From contig JAEYUP010000001.1 of assembly GCA_023432445.1 (NCBI GenBank), forward strand, positions 558,001-622,000: a DNA stretch of 64,000 bases, given 5' to 3'. Position 1 is the first letter of the stretch. Each line of letters starts with the position of its first letter. The translations under genes were made by a program, and so were the position numbers. The notes below the pieces were generated by a model that was given only the letters and a program-made list of their open reading frames with translations, ran no database searches and was not told the DNA's origin. Source of the DNA: Candidatus Parcubacteria bacterium (GTDB lineage: Bacteria; Patescibacteriota; Saccharimonadia; Saccharimonadales; Saccharimonadaceae). Positions 47,537 to 55,527 of the stretch are shown one piece after another.

Positions 47537-49930
47537 TTAGGCTTTTTTGCGACGCTTTGGAAAGCGTTTTTTGCCTTCTGGCGCTTCGGCGATCATTTTT
47601 TTGGCATCCTCATGAGAAATGCTTTTAGGGTCGACGTCCTTGGCGATTTTGGCGTTCTTTTTGCCGTCGGTGACGTATGGCCCCCAGCGACCATTAAGAA
47701 CTTTTAGCCCGTCGCCAAAGTCGGCAATGTTTTTCTCTTCCTCTGACTTTAGCTTGGCTGCGTAAAGATCACGAGCTTCTTTTTCGGTGATTTCATAAGG
47801 GTCGAGCGGCTTTATGCTGACGAATAACTTGTCTACTTGGATATAGGGACCAAAACGGCCGATGTTGGCTTTGATTTCTTTGCCGTCGTCGGTGCTACCA
47901 ACTAGTCGTGGAAGTTCGAAGGCTTTTAGGGCCTGCTCTATGGTGACCGTTTCAATACGCGCACCCCGCGGCATCGGAGCAAAGGTTGGTTTTTCTTCGC
48001 TGTCGGTGTCGCCTTTTTGGAGCATTGGACCGAAACGACCGAAACGAGCGTAGATCATTTTACCTGATTTTGGATCTGTACCGACGGGAGTGGCCTGAGC
48101 TACCTCGGACCGTTCGATCTTATCTGATTTTTCGATGAGTTTATGGAACGGCGTGTAGAATTTTTCTAACATGACGTTGCGTGCTAGGGCGCCAGTGGCG
48201 ATGTCGTCAAACTGCTCTTCGACGCTAGCTGTAAAGCCGTAGTCAATTATTTGTTGGAAGTAGTCGCCCAGGAAGTCGCTAATCATCGTGCCGATGGCAG
48301 TTGGGACGAGTTTGCCGCGGTCGGCACCGGACTTCTCAACGACGATCTGACGCAAAACCCCCGCCGATGCGGTCGAAGGGACAGTTTCGGTGCTTCGCAC
48401 CTGCACTTCGCTTTTAGTCCCTTCTCCCTTAGCGTCGGTGTTTTTGGTCGCATTGCCGATTGAGAGGATGATCACGTCGCGTTCTTCACCTTCACCCTCA
48501 CCTTTCTGGGCGTATTCGCGGGCCAAGATGGTGTTGATGATGGTGGCATAGGTTGATGGGCGGCCGATGCCAAGCTCCTCAAGCTTTTTAACTAGAGAGC
48601 CTTCTGTAAAGCGAGCTGGCGGCTTTGCGAAGGTTTGGCGGGCTTCGGCTCGGTCGAGATCTATCTTATCTCCAGCAACAAAGGCTGGCAGTAATTCTGG
48701 GTCTTTTTTGCTGGCGCCATAGACCTTTAGAAAACCGTCAAATATAACGACCTCACCTTTGGCTTCAAAGACTGCTTTGCTGGTGCTGATAGCGATGGTA
48801 GCGGTAGTTTTTTCCAACTTTGCTGGGCTCATCTGGCTTGCGAGTGTGCGGCGTCGGATAAGGTCGTAGAGTTTTTGGTCGTACTCGTTGCCACTCCCCT
48901 TCTCTAGGGCAATGTTGGTTGGGCGGATAGCCTCGTGCGCTTCTTGGGCGCTAGATGATTTCGTTTTGAACTGGCGAACGTGAGAATACTCTTCACCGAA
49001 GACTCCTTTGATGTAGTCGGCGGTGGCGGCGATGGCTTGGCTGCTCAAGGTGGTCGAGTCGGTTCGCATGTAGGTGATCTTACCTTCTTGGTAAAGTTTT
49101 TGGGCGCTGGACATAGTGGCGCGGGCGCCAAAGCCGAGCTTGGAGTTGGCTTCCTGCTGAAGTGTGCTGGTGGTGAAAGGGGCGCCGGGGTTGCGGGCGC
49201 CGGGGCTCTTGATGACATCAGATACCGTAAACGTGGCGCCATCAAGTGATTCGAGGAAGGCTTGAGCCTCTTTCTCGGTGTCGAATCGCTTCGGCAGGTC
49301 AGCCTTGAAAGTCTCGCCGTTATGCTTAAAATAGCCAACGACCTTGAAGTTAAACGAGCCTTCAAAGGCTTGAATCTCGCGTTCGCGCTCAACCAGCAGT
49401 CGGACCGCCGGAGACTGGACGCGACCAGCAGATTTGCCGCCTGGCACTTTCTGCCAGATGACTGGACTAAGCTCAAAGCCGACGAGGCGGTCTAGTATCT
49501 GGCGGGCCTGCTGGGCTTGTACCAACTGCACATCGACGGTGCGGGGGTTTTTGACGGCCTCCTCGATGGCGGTTTTGGTGATTTCGTGAAAAACGATCCG
49601 ATTGGTTTTTGTCGGGTCAAGACCAAGAACTTCACAGAGGTGCCAGGCAATCGCCTCCCCTTCGCGGTCTTCATCAGTCGCTAGCCAGATGGTCTTGGCT
49701 GTTTTAGCCGCCTTTTTGAGTTCAGCTATGGTTTTCTTTTTTTCAGCATCGATTTCATAAATGGTCTTAAAATCATTTTTTACGTCTATAGGCGGTATGC
49801 CGTCCTTGGTCTTCTTGGCAATTGAGCGAATGTGTCCGACGCTTGAGAGTACCTGAAAATCACTACCGAGGTATTTCTCGATAGTTTTAGCTTTGGCTGG
49901 TGACTCAACTATAACTAAATTTTTGCTCAT
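47537..49930 (-). CDS. topA: DNA topoisomerase I
   Basis: 797-residue type IA topoisomerase that relaxes negative supercoils. TOPRIM domain with VESPAKAKTIEKYLG at the N-terminus and the DxDxE-type DEDREGEA (~70), active-site Tyr in KITYMRTDST (~290), and three C-terminal repeat modules (FGRFGPMLQKGD, IGRFGPYIQVD, NGRWGPYV). No C4 zinc fingers are seen; the tail is Lys/Arg-rich. A TTGTGT/TTATCT pair upstream ends ~10 nt before the ATG, again suggesting a very short leader. Confidence 0.96.
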   Translation of the reverse strand: MSKNLVIVESPAKAKTIEKYLGSDFQVLSSVGHIRSIAKKTKDGIPPIDVKNDFKTIYEIDAEKKKTIAELKKAAKTAKTIWLATDEDREGEAIAWHLCEVLGLDPTKTNRIVFHEITKTAIEEAVKNPRTVDVQLVQAQQARQILDRLVGFELSPVIWQKVPGGKSAGRVQSPAVRLLVEREREIQAFEGSFNFKVVGYFKHNGETFKADLPKRFDTEKEAQAFLESLDGATFTVSDVIKSPGARNPGAPFTTSTLQQEANSKLGFGARATMSSAQKLYQEGKITYMRTDSTTLSSQAIAATADYIKGVFGEEYSHVRQFKTKSSSAQEAHEAIRPTNIALEKGSGNEYDQKLYDLIRRRTLASQMSPAKLEKTTATIAISTSKAVFEAKGEVVIFDGFLKVYGASKKDPELLPAFVAGDKIDLDRAEARQTFAKPPARFTEGSLVKKLEELGIGRPSTYATIINTILAREYAQKGEGEGEERDVIILSIGNATKNTDAKGEGTKSEVQVRSTETVPSTASAGVLRQIVVEKSGADRGKLVPTAIGTMISDFLGDYFQQIIDYGFTASVEEQFDDIATGALARNVMLEKFYTPFHKLIEKSDKIERSEVAQATPVGTDPKSGKMIYARFGRFGPMLQKGDTDSEEKPTFAPMPRGARIETVTIEQALKAFELPRLVGSTDDGKEIKANIGRFGPYIQVDKLFVSIKPLDPYEITEKEARDLYAAKLKSEEEKNIADFGDGLKVLNGRWGPYVTDGKKNAKIAKDVDPKSISHEDAKKMIAEAPEGKKRFPKRRKKA

Positions 49931-49995
49931 GCTTCATTCCAGATAAACACAAGGCACGACTGTACACAAGTTATTAATATTTGTAAAGTTTAGCC

Positions 49996-50859
49996 TTAGC
50001 GCAAAGTCCATCGGTTGGCGCCTAGCGGTCGGATAGTTCCGCCGAGCTCCATCATGGTGAGGGCTTGGAGAAATTCACCTGCTGCCGCGCCCGACTTCTC
50101 CAAAAGTTCGTCGCCATCTCTCACGCCCAACTGGATAGCCTCGATAATTTTTGCCTCCAAGGCGGTGCTGGCCGTCGGAACTAGCGGTAGTTGAACTGGC
50201 TTCAAATCGGGAGATATGACATTTAATATGTCTTGCGCTTCTAGGGCGATATGCGCCCCCTGTTGAAGGAGTCTGTTGGGTCCGACGGACAACAGGCTGG
50301 TTGTAGGGCCTGGGACGGCAAACACCTCCTTATTTTGGGCTAGAGCATGTCCGACGGTCGAGAGTGTGCCTGAGCGTTCTGTGGCTTCGGTGACCACTAC
50401 AGCGTCTGCTAAGCCGCTTATAATCCGGTTGCGTGCTAAAAAGTCATAGCGCCTTGCTTCAACGCCTGGAGGCTGCTCGGTTATCAAGGCGCCGCCGTTT
50501 TTGATGATAGCCTCCCCCAGCGCATGATTGGTGGCTGGATAAGTTCGGTGGAGGCCGCCGGCCATAACAGCTAAAGTTACCCCGTTGGCGTCAAGGGCCG
50601 CCTGGTGAGCGATCGCATCGACACCCAAAGCAAGTCCACTAATGACACATACGCCGGACTTTGCCAAGTCATAGGCTAACCGATAAGTCACTTCTCGACC
50701 GTACTGAGACGGCTGGCGGCTACCTATGATTGCTACGCACGGTGGCCTTCCTTCGGGTAGGGCACCGCGCATGTAAAGTATTTTTGGCGCATCTTCAATA
50801 TTATTAAGTACAGAGGTAAGCTCGCTATCCTCTGCTTTGACAGACTTGATTTTTCTCAT
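49996..50859 (-). CDS. dprA: DNA processing protein DprA (Smf)
   Basis: 287 residues from ATG 50859, preceded by AGGGTGG; GTG 50871 is an alternative. DprA loads RecA on incoming single-stranded DNA during transformation. The Rossmann-like core shows IIGSRQPSQYGREV, ISGLALGVDAIAH, TEQPPGVEARRYDF and RNRIISGLADAVVV. A C-terminal winged helix follows. The N-terminal SAM-like domain is short or missing. Together with the pilin-like gene it hints at natural competence. Confidence 0.93.
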   Translation of the reverse strand: MRKIKSVKAEDSELTSVLNNIEDAPKILYMRGALPEGRPPCVAIIGSRQPSQYGREVTYRLAYDLAKSGVCVISGLALGVDAIAHQAALDANGVTLAVMAGGLHRTYPATNHALGEAIIKNGGALITEQPPGVEARRYDFLARNRIISGLADAVVVTEATERSGTLSTVGHALAQNKEVFAVPGPTTSLLSVGPNRLLQQGAHIALEAQDILNVISPDLKPVQLPLVPTASTALEAKIIEAIQLGVRDGDELLEKSGAAAGEFLQALTMMELGGTIRPLGANRWTLR

Positions 50860-50884
50860 TTTTATTTCCACCCTAGAATAAGTA

Positions 50885-50913
50885 TTGACATATAGTCAAA
50901 GACCTGCTATAAT
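50885..50913 (+). promoter_or_regulatory. Perfect consensus promoter of the orphan ncRNA
   Basis: TTGACA (50885-50890), 17 bp, then TATAAT (50908-50913) with a TGC extension. The strongest-looking promoter in the window. The -35 is half of a palindrome TTGAC-N5-GTCAA (50885-50899), so an outward -35-like sequence faces dprA. Confidence 0.9.
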
Positions 50914-50919
50914 CCAAGA

Positions 50920-51298
50920 CGATTGGTTAATCTACGTGGTTAACCAAGCACCTTATACCCCCTATTACTAACGGCAGCTACAATTTATTGTAACTGTCTT
51001 GTTAGGTAGTGTGCAAGGCGCTTTCTAAGTAACTACCCTCCACTTTTTAAGCCTGGTTCGTCCTGACAGCTTTGCACGCTTACTAATCCCTTTAACGCCT
51101 GTGTCTCCGGATGCAGGAGCCCAATTTAAAGAATGATTTGTTCGTGACTATACAGTAGCGGTTGAAACTCTGCGAGGATCGATCGGGCGCGCACCACTAT
51201 ATGATTTTGGTCCGCGACGCTTCATGGAATCATTCTTGGGTGGGTTAAAGGGTAAAATGGCACCAGGTGATGCCCACCCTTACCTGGTGCCTTTTTAT
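50920..51298 (+). ncRNA. Orphan ~380-nt structured RNA of unknown class
   Basis: Transcription unit bounded by a consensus promoter and an intrinsic terminator, between divergent dprA and convergent pth, without a plausible coding frame. Stems seen by eye: 50923-50930/50940-50947 (8 bp); 50968-50977/50994-51005 (two blocks); 51009-51019/51069-51079 (11 bp with G-U pairs); 51098-51105/51110-51117 with UCCG tetraloop; 51129-51138/51228-51237 (10 bp perfect, enclosing ~90 nt). Size suits tmRNA or RNase P RNA, but the conserved blocks of neither are found (no tag-like frame, no T-loop/CCA end, no GAGGAAAGUCC or ACAGAAA). Class therefore left open. Confidence 0.75.
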
Positions 51299-51300
51299 TT
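51259..51300 (+). terminator. Intrinsic terminator of the ncRNA
   Basis: Perfect 10-bp stem (51259-51268 with 51282-51291), then TTTTTATTT. On the other strand the hairpin is followed by ATTTTA, so it can also end pth transcripts. Its loop CCCACCC can pair with GGGTGGG at 51238-51244, a possible alternative fold. Confidence 0.85.
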
Positions 51301-51308
51301 GCCAATTT

Positions 51309-51875
51309 TTAGTGTCGAAGGCTGGTGCTTTCGAGCGTTCCGTCAATGAAATTTTCGATTAATGTCACGACGACCGGTAGAATGCTGGTTTCGAGGGCTT
51401 TTTGTTCTGCCACCGAGAAACGGCTAAGGACGAAGTCGGCGTCGTCGATGCGGTCGCGCAGATCATTCCAGATGCCAACACGGACACGAGCGTACTGGTC
51501 GTCGAGGTGTTGGTTGAGGCTTTTGATGCCGTTATTGCCAGCATCGCTCCCCTTCTCGCGAGTTCGGATGGTGCCAAATGGCAAGGCTAGGTCGTCGTGG
51601 ATTACCACAAAATCGCTTGAGGGGTCTAGTTTGTAGAAATCGATTAAAGCCCGGGCGACCGGACCGGTTTCGTTATAAAAAGAAAGAGGCCTGACCAGTA
51701 GTACCTTCTGGTTTTTTATGGTTATCTCTGACACTTCGGCGTTGCTTCTGGCGGCTTTTTTCCAGCTGGCGCCCTCATATTGCCGTCTAAGCGCTTCGAG
51801 CGCCAAGAAGCCGACATTGTGTCGAGTCGAGGCGTATTCGTTGCCTGGGTTACCTTGAGCGAAGATAATCTTCAT
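51309..51875 (-). CDS. pth: Peptidyl-tRNA hydrolase
   Basis: 188-residue enzyme that releases peptides from stalled peptidyl-tRNA. FAQGNPGNEYASTRHNVGF contains the conserved Asn and catalytic His (~20); VIHDDLALPFGTIRTREKGSDAGNNGIKS holds the active-site Asp and the family signature. Start is ATG 51875 (MKIIFAQGNPG), set by a -10 box 6 nt upstream; the frame runs six codons further up. Convergent with the ncRNA. Confidence 0.95.
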   Translation of the reverse strand: MKIIFAQGNPGNEYASTRHNVGFLALEALRRQYEGASWKKAARSNAEVSEITIKNQKVLLVRPLSFYNETGPVARALIDFYKLDPSSDFVVIHDDLALPFGTIRTREKGSDAGNNGIKSLNQHLDDQYARVRVGIWNDLRDRIDDADFVLSRFSVAEQKALETSILPVVVTLIENFIDGTLESTSLRH

Positions 51876-51881
51876 CCCTTT

Positions 51882-51887
51882 ATTGTA
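51882..51887 (-). promoter_or_regulatory. -10 box (TACAAT) for pth
   Basis: Minus-strand TACAAT ends 6 nt before the pth ATG. The intervening AAAGGG is adjacent to the start codon. Predicted leaderless. Confidence 0.6.
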
Positions 51888-51969
51888 CCGCAAGTTGCTA
51901 AAGCAAGTTAAGTATTGTATAGTTTACGTGTTGGGCGTGTTTTGACGCCCTCGATCATTGAGGTGAGAA

Positions 51970-52350
51970 ATGAAAATTGCGCTGATTTACGCAGTTGTAT
52001 CAATCTTGTATGTCGTCCTTTCCTTAAGGGAGCTTCGGCAAATACAGGAGGTTTACGCATTCTTGATGGTTCGTGGTCTCCTAGGGGAGAACCCTCGTGC
52101 CGACTACAGGACGCACTTGCTGTCTCCTATTGCGGGAATGCTTGCATTTTTTGGCGGCGTTATCTCGACCTATAACGTGGACAAGCTAGGCGACACTATA
52201 GTTGCTTTCGGCTGCATACTCGCGTTGATGGTTTCTGCCGCCGTGCTGCTGTCTGTGTCAATACTAAGGTCAAGCGTGCTGCGGCAGAAGGTCAATTCTG
52301 TAAAGCGGCGAGAACTTGAAGCAAGCAGGCGCGCCCAAACCCTCCCTTAG
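51970..52350 (+). CDS. Hypothetical membrane protein
   Basis: 126 residues with a hydrophobic N-terminus (~1-20), two further membrane helices (~52-70 and 77-100) and a basic C-terminal tail. The start is supported by a GAGGTGAGA SD and a TATAGT -10 about 50 nt upstream. It has its own strong terminator, so it is a real monocistronic gene. No family recognised. Confidence 0.72.
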   Translation: MKIALIYAVVSILYVVLSLRELRQIQEVYAFLMVRGLLGENPRADYRTHLLSPIAGMLAFFGGVISTYNVDKLGDTIVAFGCILALMVSAAVLLSVSILRSSVLRQKVNSVKRRELEASRRAQTLP

Positions 52351-52360
52351 GGCTCGACTC

Positions 52361-52406
52361 CCGGGTGCATGCATATGCGCCCGGGGGCCAGGGCCCTCTT
52401 TTTTTG
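52361..52406 (+). terminator. Strong intrinsic terminator
   Basis: 11-bp stem with one G-U (52361-52371 with 52376-52386), a small second G/C hairpin, then seven T at 52400-52406. Ends the 51970 gene. Confidence 0.9.
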
Positions 52407-52425
52407 CATCAAATTACCCTAGAGC

Positions 52426-53811
52426 TTAGGCTTCTGGGGTTTTGCTTTCGGAGTTTTTCTCGGCCAGCTTGGCTTCTTTTTCGCGGTTGGCCTTGATCTG
52501 TTTTTCGTCGCGGAAGCTGATCTTTATGGACGTGCCGACAAAGTCGAACTCTTCGCGGAGGACGCGCTCGATGTGGCGCTTGTAGCTCCAGTGTAGGAAC
52601 TTTAAATTGCTACCGTATATAACAAACCAAGGTGGACTTTGGTCGGTCTGCACCATGTATCGGAGCTTAGGATGCGTATTTTTGAGGCCAGCTGGCGGGT
52701 GTTTCTGTACGATAGCCTGAAGCATATCGTTGAGTTTGCGGGTCTTTAGTTCTTGGGTACGACGCTCTTGAATCTCGAGGACGAGGTCGAAAAGTTTGGT
52801 GACATTCTGTCCCGTGATGCTACTAGTGAAAATAAGGGGCGCCCAAGGGATAAAGTCAAATTTCCTGGCGATTTTTGGGGCCAGAGCGTCGCGAGTGTAG
52901 GCGTCTTTGTCGATGACGCTGTCCCACTTGCTGACGACGATCACTAGCCCTTTTCCGGCTTCGCTGATGATGCCGGCGATACGCTGATCTAATTGCGTAC
53001 TTAGCTCGTTGACGTCCATCAGGAACAGACAGATATCGCTTTCCTCGATAGCTTGTAGGGTTCGTAGAACCGAGAACTTCTCGATACCAACCTCTTGCTT
53101 GCCGGGTTTGCGCATACCGGCGGTGTCGAGCAGCTCGATAGCCTCGCCTTTGTACTTGACGCGAACACGGTTGATGTCTCGGGTGGTGCCAGCGACGTTG
53201 GCGACCAAAGCTTGCTGCTTGCCGGCTAGGGTGTTGAAGAGCTGGCTCTTGCCGACGTTTGGTCGACCGATGAGCGAAATGCGCAGAGCATCACCTGGGT
53301 CTCGTTCGGTTTTGGCTGGGATGATCTCGACGATGCGCGAAAGCGCTTCGTGGATACCGACATTGTGCTCGGCGCTGGTGCGGATGATGTCTTTGATACC
53401 GAGGCGGCGGAACTCCTCTGTTGGAAGGTTGCCGGCGAGGTCGGTTTTGTTAACAAGGAGGACAACGGGCTTTTTGCTCTTGAGGGCTTTCTTAGCCACG
53501 AGGCGGTCTTCGTCGCTGACATACTGGGTACTGTCAACGACAACGAGGATGACATCCGCAGCGTCAGCGGCCTCTGTAATCTGCTCCTGGATCGATGCTT
53601 CGAAATCGTCGTTCGGGTCCTTAAGGCCGGCGGTGTCGACGAGCCAGAACTGGTGATCATCGTGTTTGACCTTGCCGAGGACGTTGTCGCGGGTTGTCCC
53701 AGCTTCGCGAGCGACAATGGCTTGACGAGCCCGCACGAAACGATTAAAAAGCGAACTTTTTCCTACGTTCGCTTGACCGATGATAGCCACTGTCGGGAGT
53801 TTTGACGCCAT
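52426..53811 (-). CDS. der: Ribosome-assembly GTPase Der (EngA)
   Basis: 461-residue double GTPase required for 50S maturation. First G domain: GQANVGKSSLFN (the usual Arg-Pro replaced by Gln-Ala), DTAG, NKTD. Second: GRPNVGKSQLFN, DTAGMRKPG, SKWD. The C-terminal KH-like domain ends near ~435, followed by a Lys/Glu-rich tail. Leaderless extended -10 upstream. Single gene. Confidence 0.96.
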   Translation of the reverse strand: MASKLPTVAIIGQANVGKSSLFNRFVRARQAIVAREAGTTRDNVLGKVKHDDHQFWLVDTAGLKDPNDDFEASIQEQITEAADAADVILVVVDSTQYVSDEDRLVAKKALKSKKPVVLLVNKTDLAGNLPTEEFRRLGIKDIIRTSAEHNVGIHEALSRIVEIIPAKTERDPGDALRISLIGRPNVGKSQLFNTLAGKQQALVANVAGTTRDINRVRVKYKGEAIELLDTAGMRKPGKQEVGIEKFSVLRTLQAIEESDICLFLMDVNELSTQLDQRIAGIISEAGKGLVIVVSKWDSVIDKDAYTRDALAPKIARKFDFIPWAPLIFTSSITGQNVTKLFDLVLEIQERRTQELKTRKLNDMLQAIVQKHPPAGLKNTHPKLRYMVQTDQSPPWFVIYGSNLKFLHWSYKRHIERVLREEFDFVGTSIKISFRDEKQIKANREKEAKLAEKNSESKTPEA

Positions 53812-53821
53812 AACAGAGGTA

Positions 53822-53830
53822 ATTATAACA
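53822..53830 (-). promoter_or_regulatory. Extended -10 (TGT-TATAAT) for der
   Basis: Minus-strand TGTTATAAT ends 10 nt before the der ATG at 53811, without an SD. Confidence 0.7.
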
Positions 53831-53868
53831 GAAAATGCTAATCTTGGCGAGGGTTTAGTGGACGATTA

Positions 53869-54546
53869 TTAACCTGTTTTGATTAATTGGAACTTTCCTT
53901 CGGGTAAATCGTTCAGTTGGTATGACCCAAAAGACGTCCTATGAAGCTTAACGACAGCGTATCCGAGCGAGCTAAAGGTTCGGCGTATCTGGCGGTTGCG
54001 ACCTTCGTGCATAGTGATGCGCCAATGCTTTCGGTCGTCGTCGAAACGTTCTAGACCAAGTTTGCTGACGCCGTCTTCTAGGCGCACACCGTGGTCACTA
54101 ATCATCTGCTGATGCAGCGGCTCCAGGGGCAGGTCAAGTTCGGCCTCGTACACCTTCACCTTTACGAAAGACGGATGTGTCATTTGGTGAGCAAATTCGC
54201 CATCATCGGTAAAAAGTAATATACCGCTGGTGTCACGGTCCAGTCGTCCGACTGGTTTGAGATTATGGTATTCTTTCGGTAGCAGGTCGTAGACGGTCGG
54301 TGAATCGCCTTGATGGCGACGAGACGATACATAATCGGTCGGTTTATGGAGCACCATGTAAGTGTAGTTGTCTCGCTTGGTTACTGGTTTGCCGTTTAGT
54401 TCGACGACATCCTCTGGTTTACAGCGGTCGCCAAGCGTAGCTACAGCGCCGTTTATGGTTACTTTGCCATCAGCAATAAAGTTGTCTGCCTCACGACGAG
54501 ACAGACCGAGATGAAATGCGAGGTATTTGTTGAGACGTTCAGCCAC
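53869..54546 (-). CDS. RluB/RsuA-family rRNA pseudouridine synthase
   Basis: 225 residues: an N-terminal S4 RNA-binding domain (LNKYLAFHLGLSRREADNFI, ~4-60) and a pseudouridine synthase domain with the catalytic Asp in GRLDRDTSGILLFTDDG (~100) and the family motif EGRNRQIRRTFSSLGY. RsuA/RluB/RluE/RluF cannot be separated by eye. It is 6 nt after the receiver gene at 54553 and likely co-transcribed with it. Confidence 0.93.
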   Translation of the reverse strand: MAERLNKYLAFHLGLSRREADNFIADGKVTINGAVATLGDRCKPEDVVELNGKPVTKRDNYTYMVLHKPTDYVSSRRHQGDSPTVYDLLPKEYHNLKPVGRLDRDTSGILLFTDDGEFAHQMTHPSFVKVKVYEAELDLPLEPLHQQMISDHGVRLEDGVSKLGLERFDDDRKHWRITMHEGRNRQIRRTFSSLGYAVVKLHRTSFGSYQLNDLPEGKFQLIKTG

Positions 54547-54552
54547 TAGCTA

Positions 54553-55482
54553 TTACGACGCAGCAGGAGGCGTCGCTCCGGGTTGGGCTGGTGCCTGTGC
54601 TACTGGTGCTGCAGCTGGTGTTTGTGCCGGCGTTGCCACTGGCGTGCCGAGTTCAGCAGCCATTTGAGCTGATAGGTCCAGTGGCGCGTTTGTTGGCGCT
54701 GGTGTCGGGTTACTGTCAAAAACAGGTGGTTCAACAGTGCTTAGGTCGCGTACTTGGTCGCCTAGAGAAGCTGGTGCTGGGGATGTAAACGGCGCGGTTG
54801 GCTGAGGTAGCGCGTTTGGACTGGCTAGTTCTACTGGCGCTGGCGGTGCGTTTACGATTGGAGCTGGTGCAGGAGGTGCCACTGGGGCGGCAGCTGGTTC
54901 TGGAACAGAGTTTACTATCGGGGTAACCGGAGTTGGTGCTGGGCTTGGGGTCGGCATAGCCGGAGCTGGACTGCTGGCAACTTCTGCCGGCATCGGCGCA
55001 GGAACCGTTGGGGTGATGGCAGTTTCTTCTGGGTCTGGCTCAACCACGGTCGGCGTTGGAGTTGGCATCGGTGCGGGGGCAACTGAGCCTGCTGGAGAGC
55101 CGGCTGGCATAGTGCTGTCGCCCAGAACTTCATGGACAGTGCGAACAACGTCCTCGATACCTACCTGAGACTTAACTAGGTAGCGGTCGGCGCCTAAAGA
55201 TTCGCCTCTGGCGCGCTGGTCTTCGCTAGAAAGGGCTGTCATCATTATGATCTTGACGTCTTTGGTCTCGGTTGTGCTACGGAGGATGTCTAACATGTCA
55301 AAACCGGAGATTTTTGGCATCATAACATCGCTGACGATAAGGTTGGGACGCTCTTTAATGGCGAGTGCCAGCGCTTCTTCACCATCGCCAGCCGAGACGA
55401 TCTCGTAACCCTCGGCCTGTAGACGGACGCCATAAATTTCGCGTAGACTCTTGTCGTCCTCAACTAATAAAATCTTTGCCAT
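54553..55482 (-). CDS. Response regulator with long Pro/Ala-rich tail
   Basis: 309 residues: a receiver domain (~1-122; phospho-acceptor in IVSDVMMPK, Lys in YLVKSQ), then ~185 residues very rich in Pro, Ala, Thr and Val with no folded output domain. The tail is probably disordered and may span or tether. The receiver is a close paralog of the one at 17728. A -10 like TAAAAT lies 10 nt upstream of the start. It follows the histidine kinase gene (45-nt gap), so the two form a pair. Confidence 0.88.
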   Translation of the reverse strand: MAKILLVEDDKSLREIYGVRLQAEGYEIVSAGDGEEALALAIKERPNLIVSDVMMPKISGFDMLDILRSTTETKDVKIIMMTALSSEDQRARGESLGADRYLVKSQVGIEDVVRTVHEVLGDSTMPAGSPAGSVAPAPMPTPTPTVVEPDPEETAITPTVPAPMPAEVASSPAPAMPTPSPAPTPVTPIVNSVPEPAAAPVAPPAPAPIVNAPPAPVELASPNALPQPTAPFTSPAPASLGDQVRDLSTVEPPVFDSNPTPAPTNAPLDLSAQMAAELGTPVATPAQTPAAAPVAQAPAQPGATPPAAS

Positions 55483-55527
55483 AATTACCCCTATTTTACC
55501 TGAGTCCTTTTAATATTACCATACCAC

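Noticed and set aside
50920..51298. Assigning the orphan RNA as tmRNA or RNase P RNA
   Set aside because: Size fits both, but no tag-like frame ending in Ala residues, no T-arm/CCA end, and none of the RNase P conserved blocks were found. Left unclassified.
51224..51349. 41-codon ATG frame across the ncRNA terminator into pth antisense
   Set aside because: It spans the terminator hairpin and T-run and overlaps pth on the other strand, with no SD. Chance frame.
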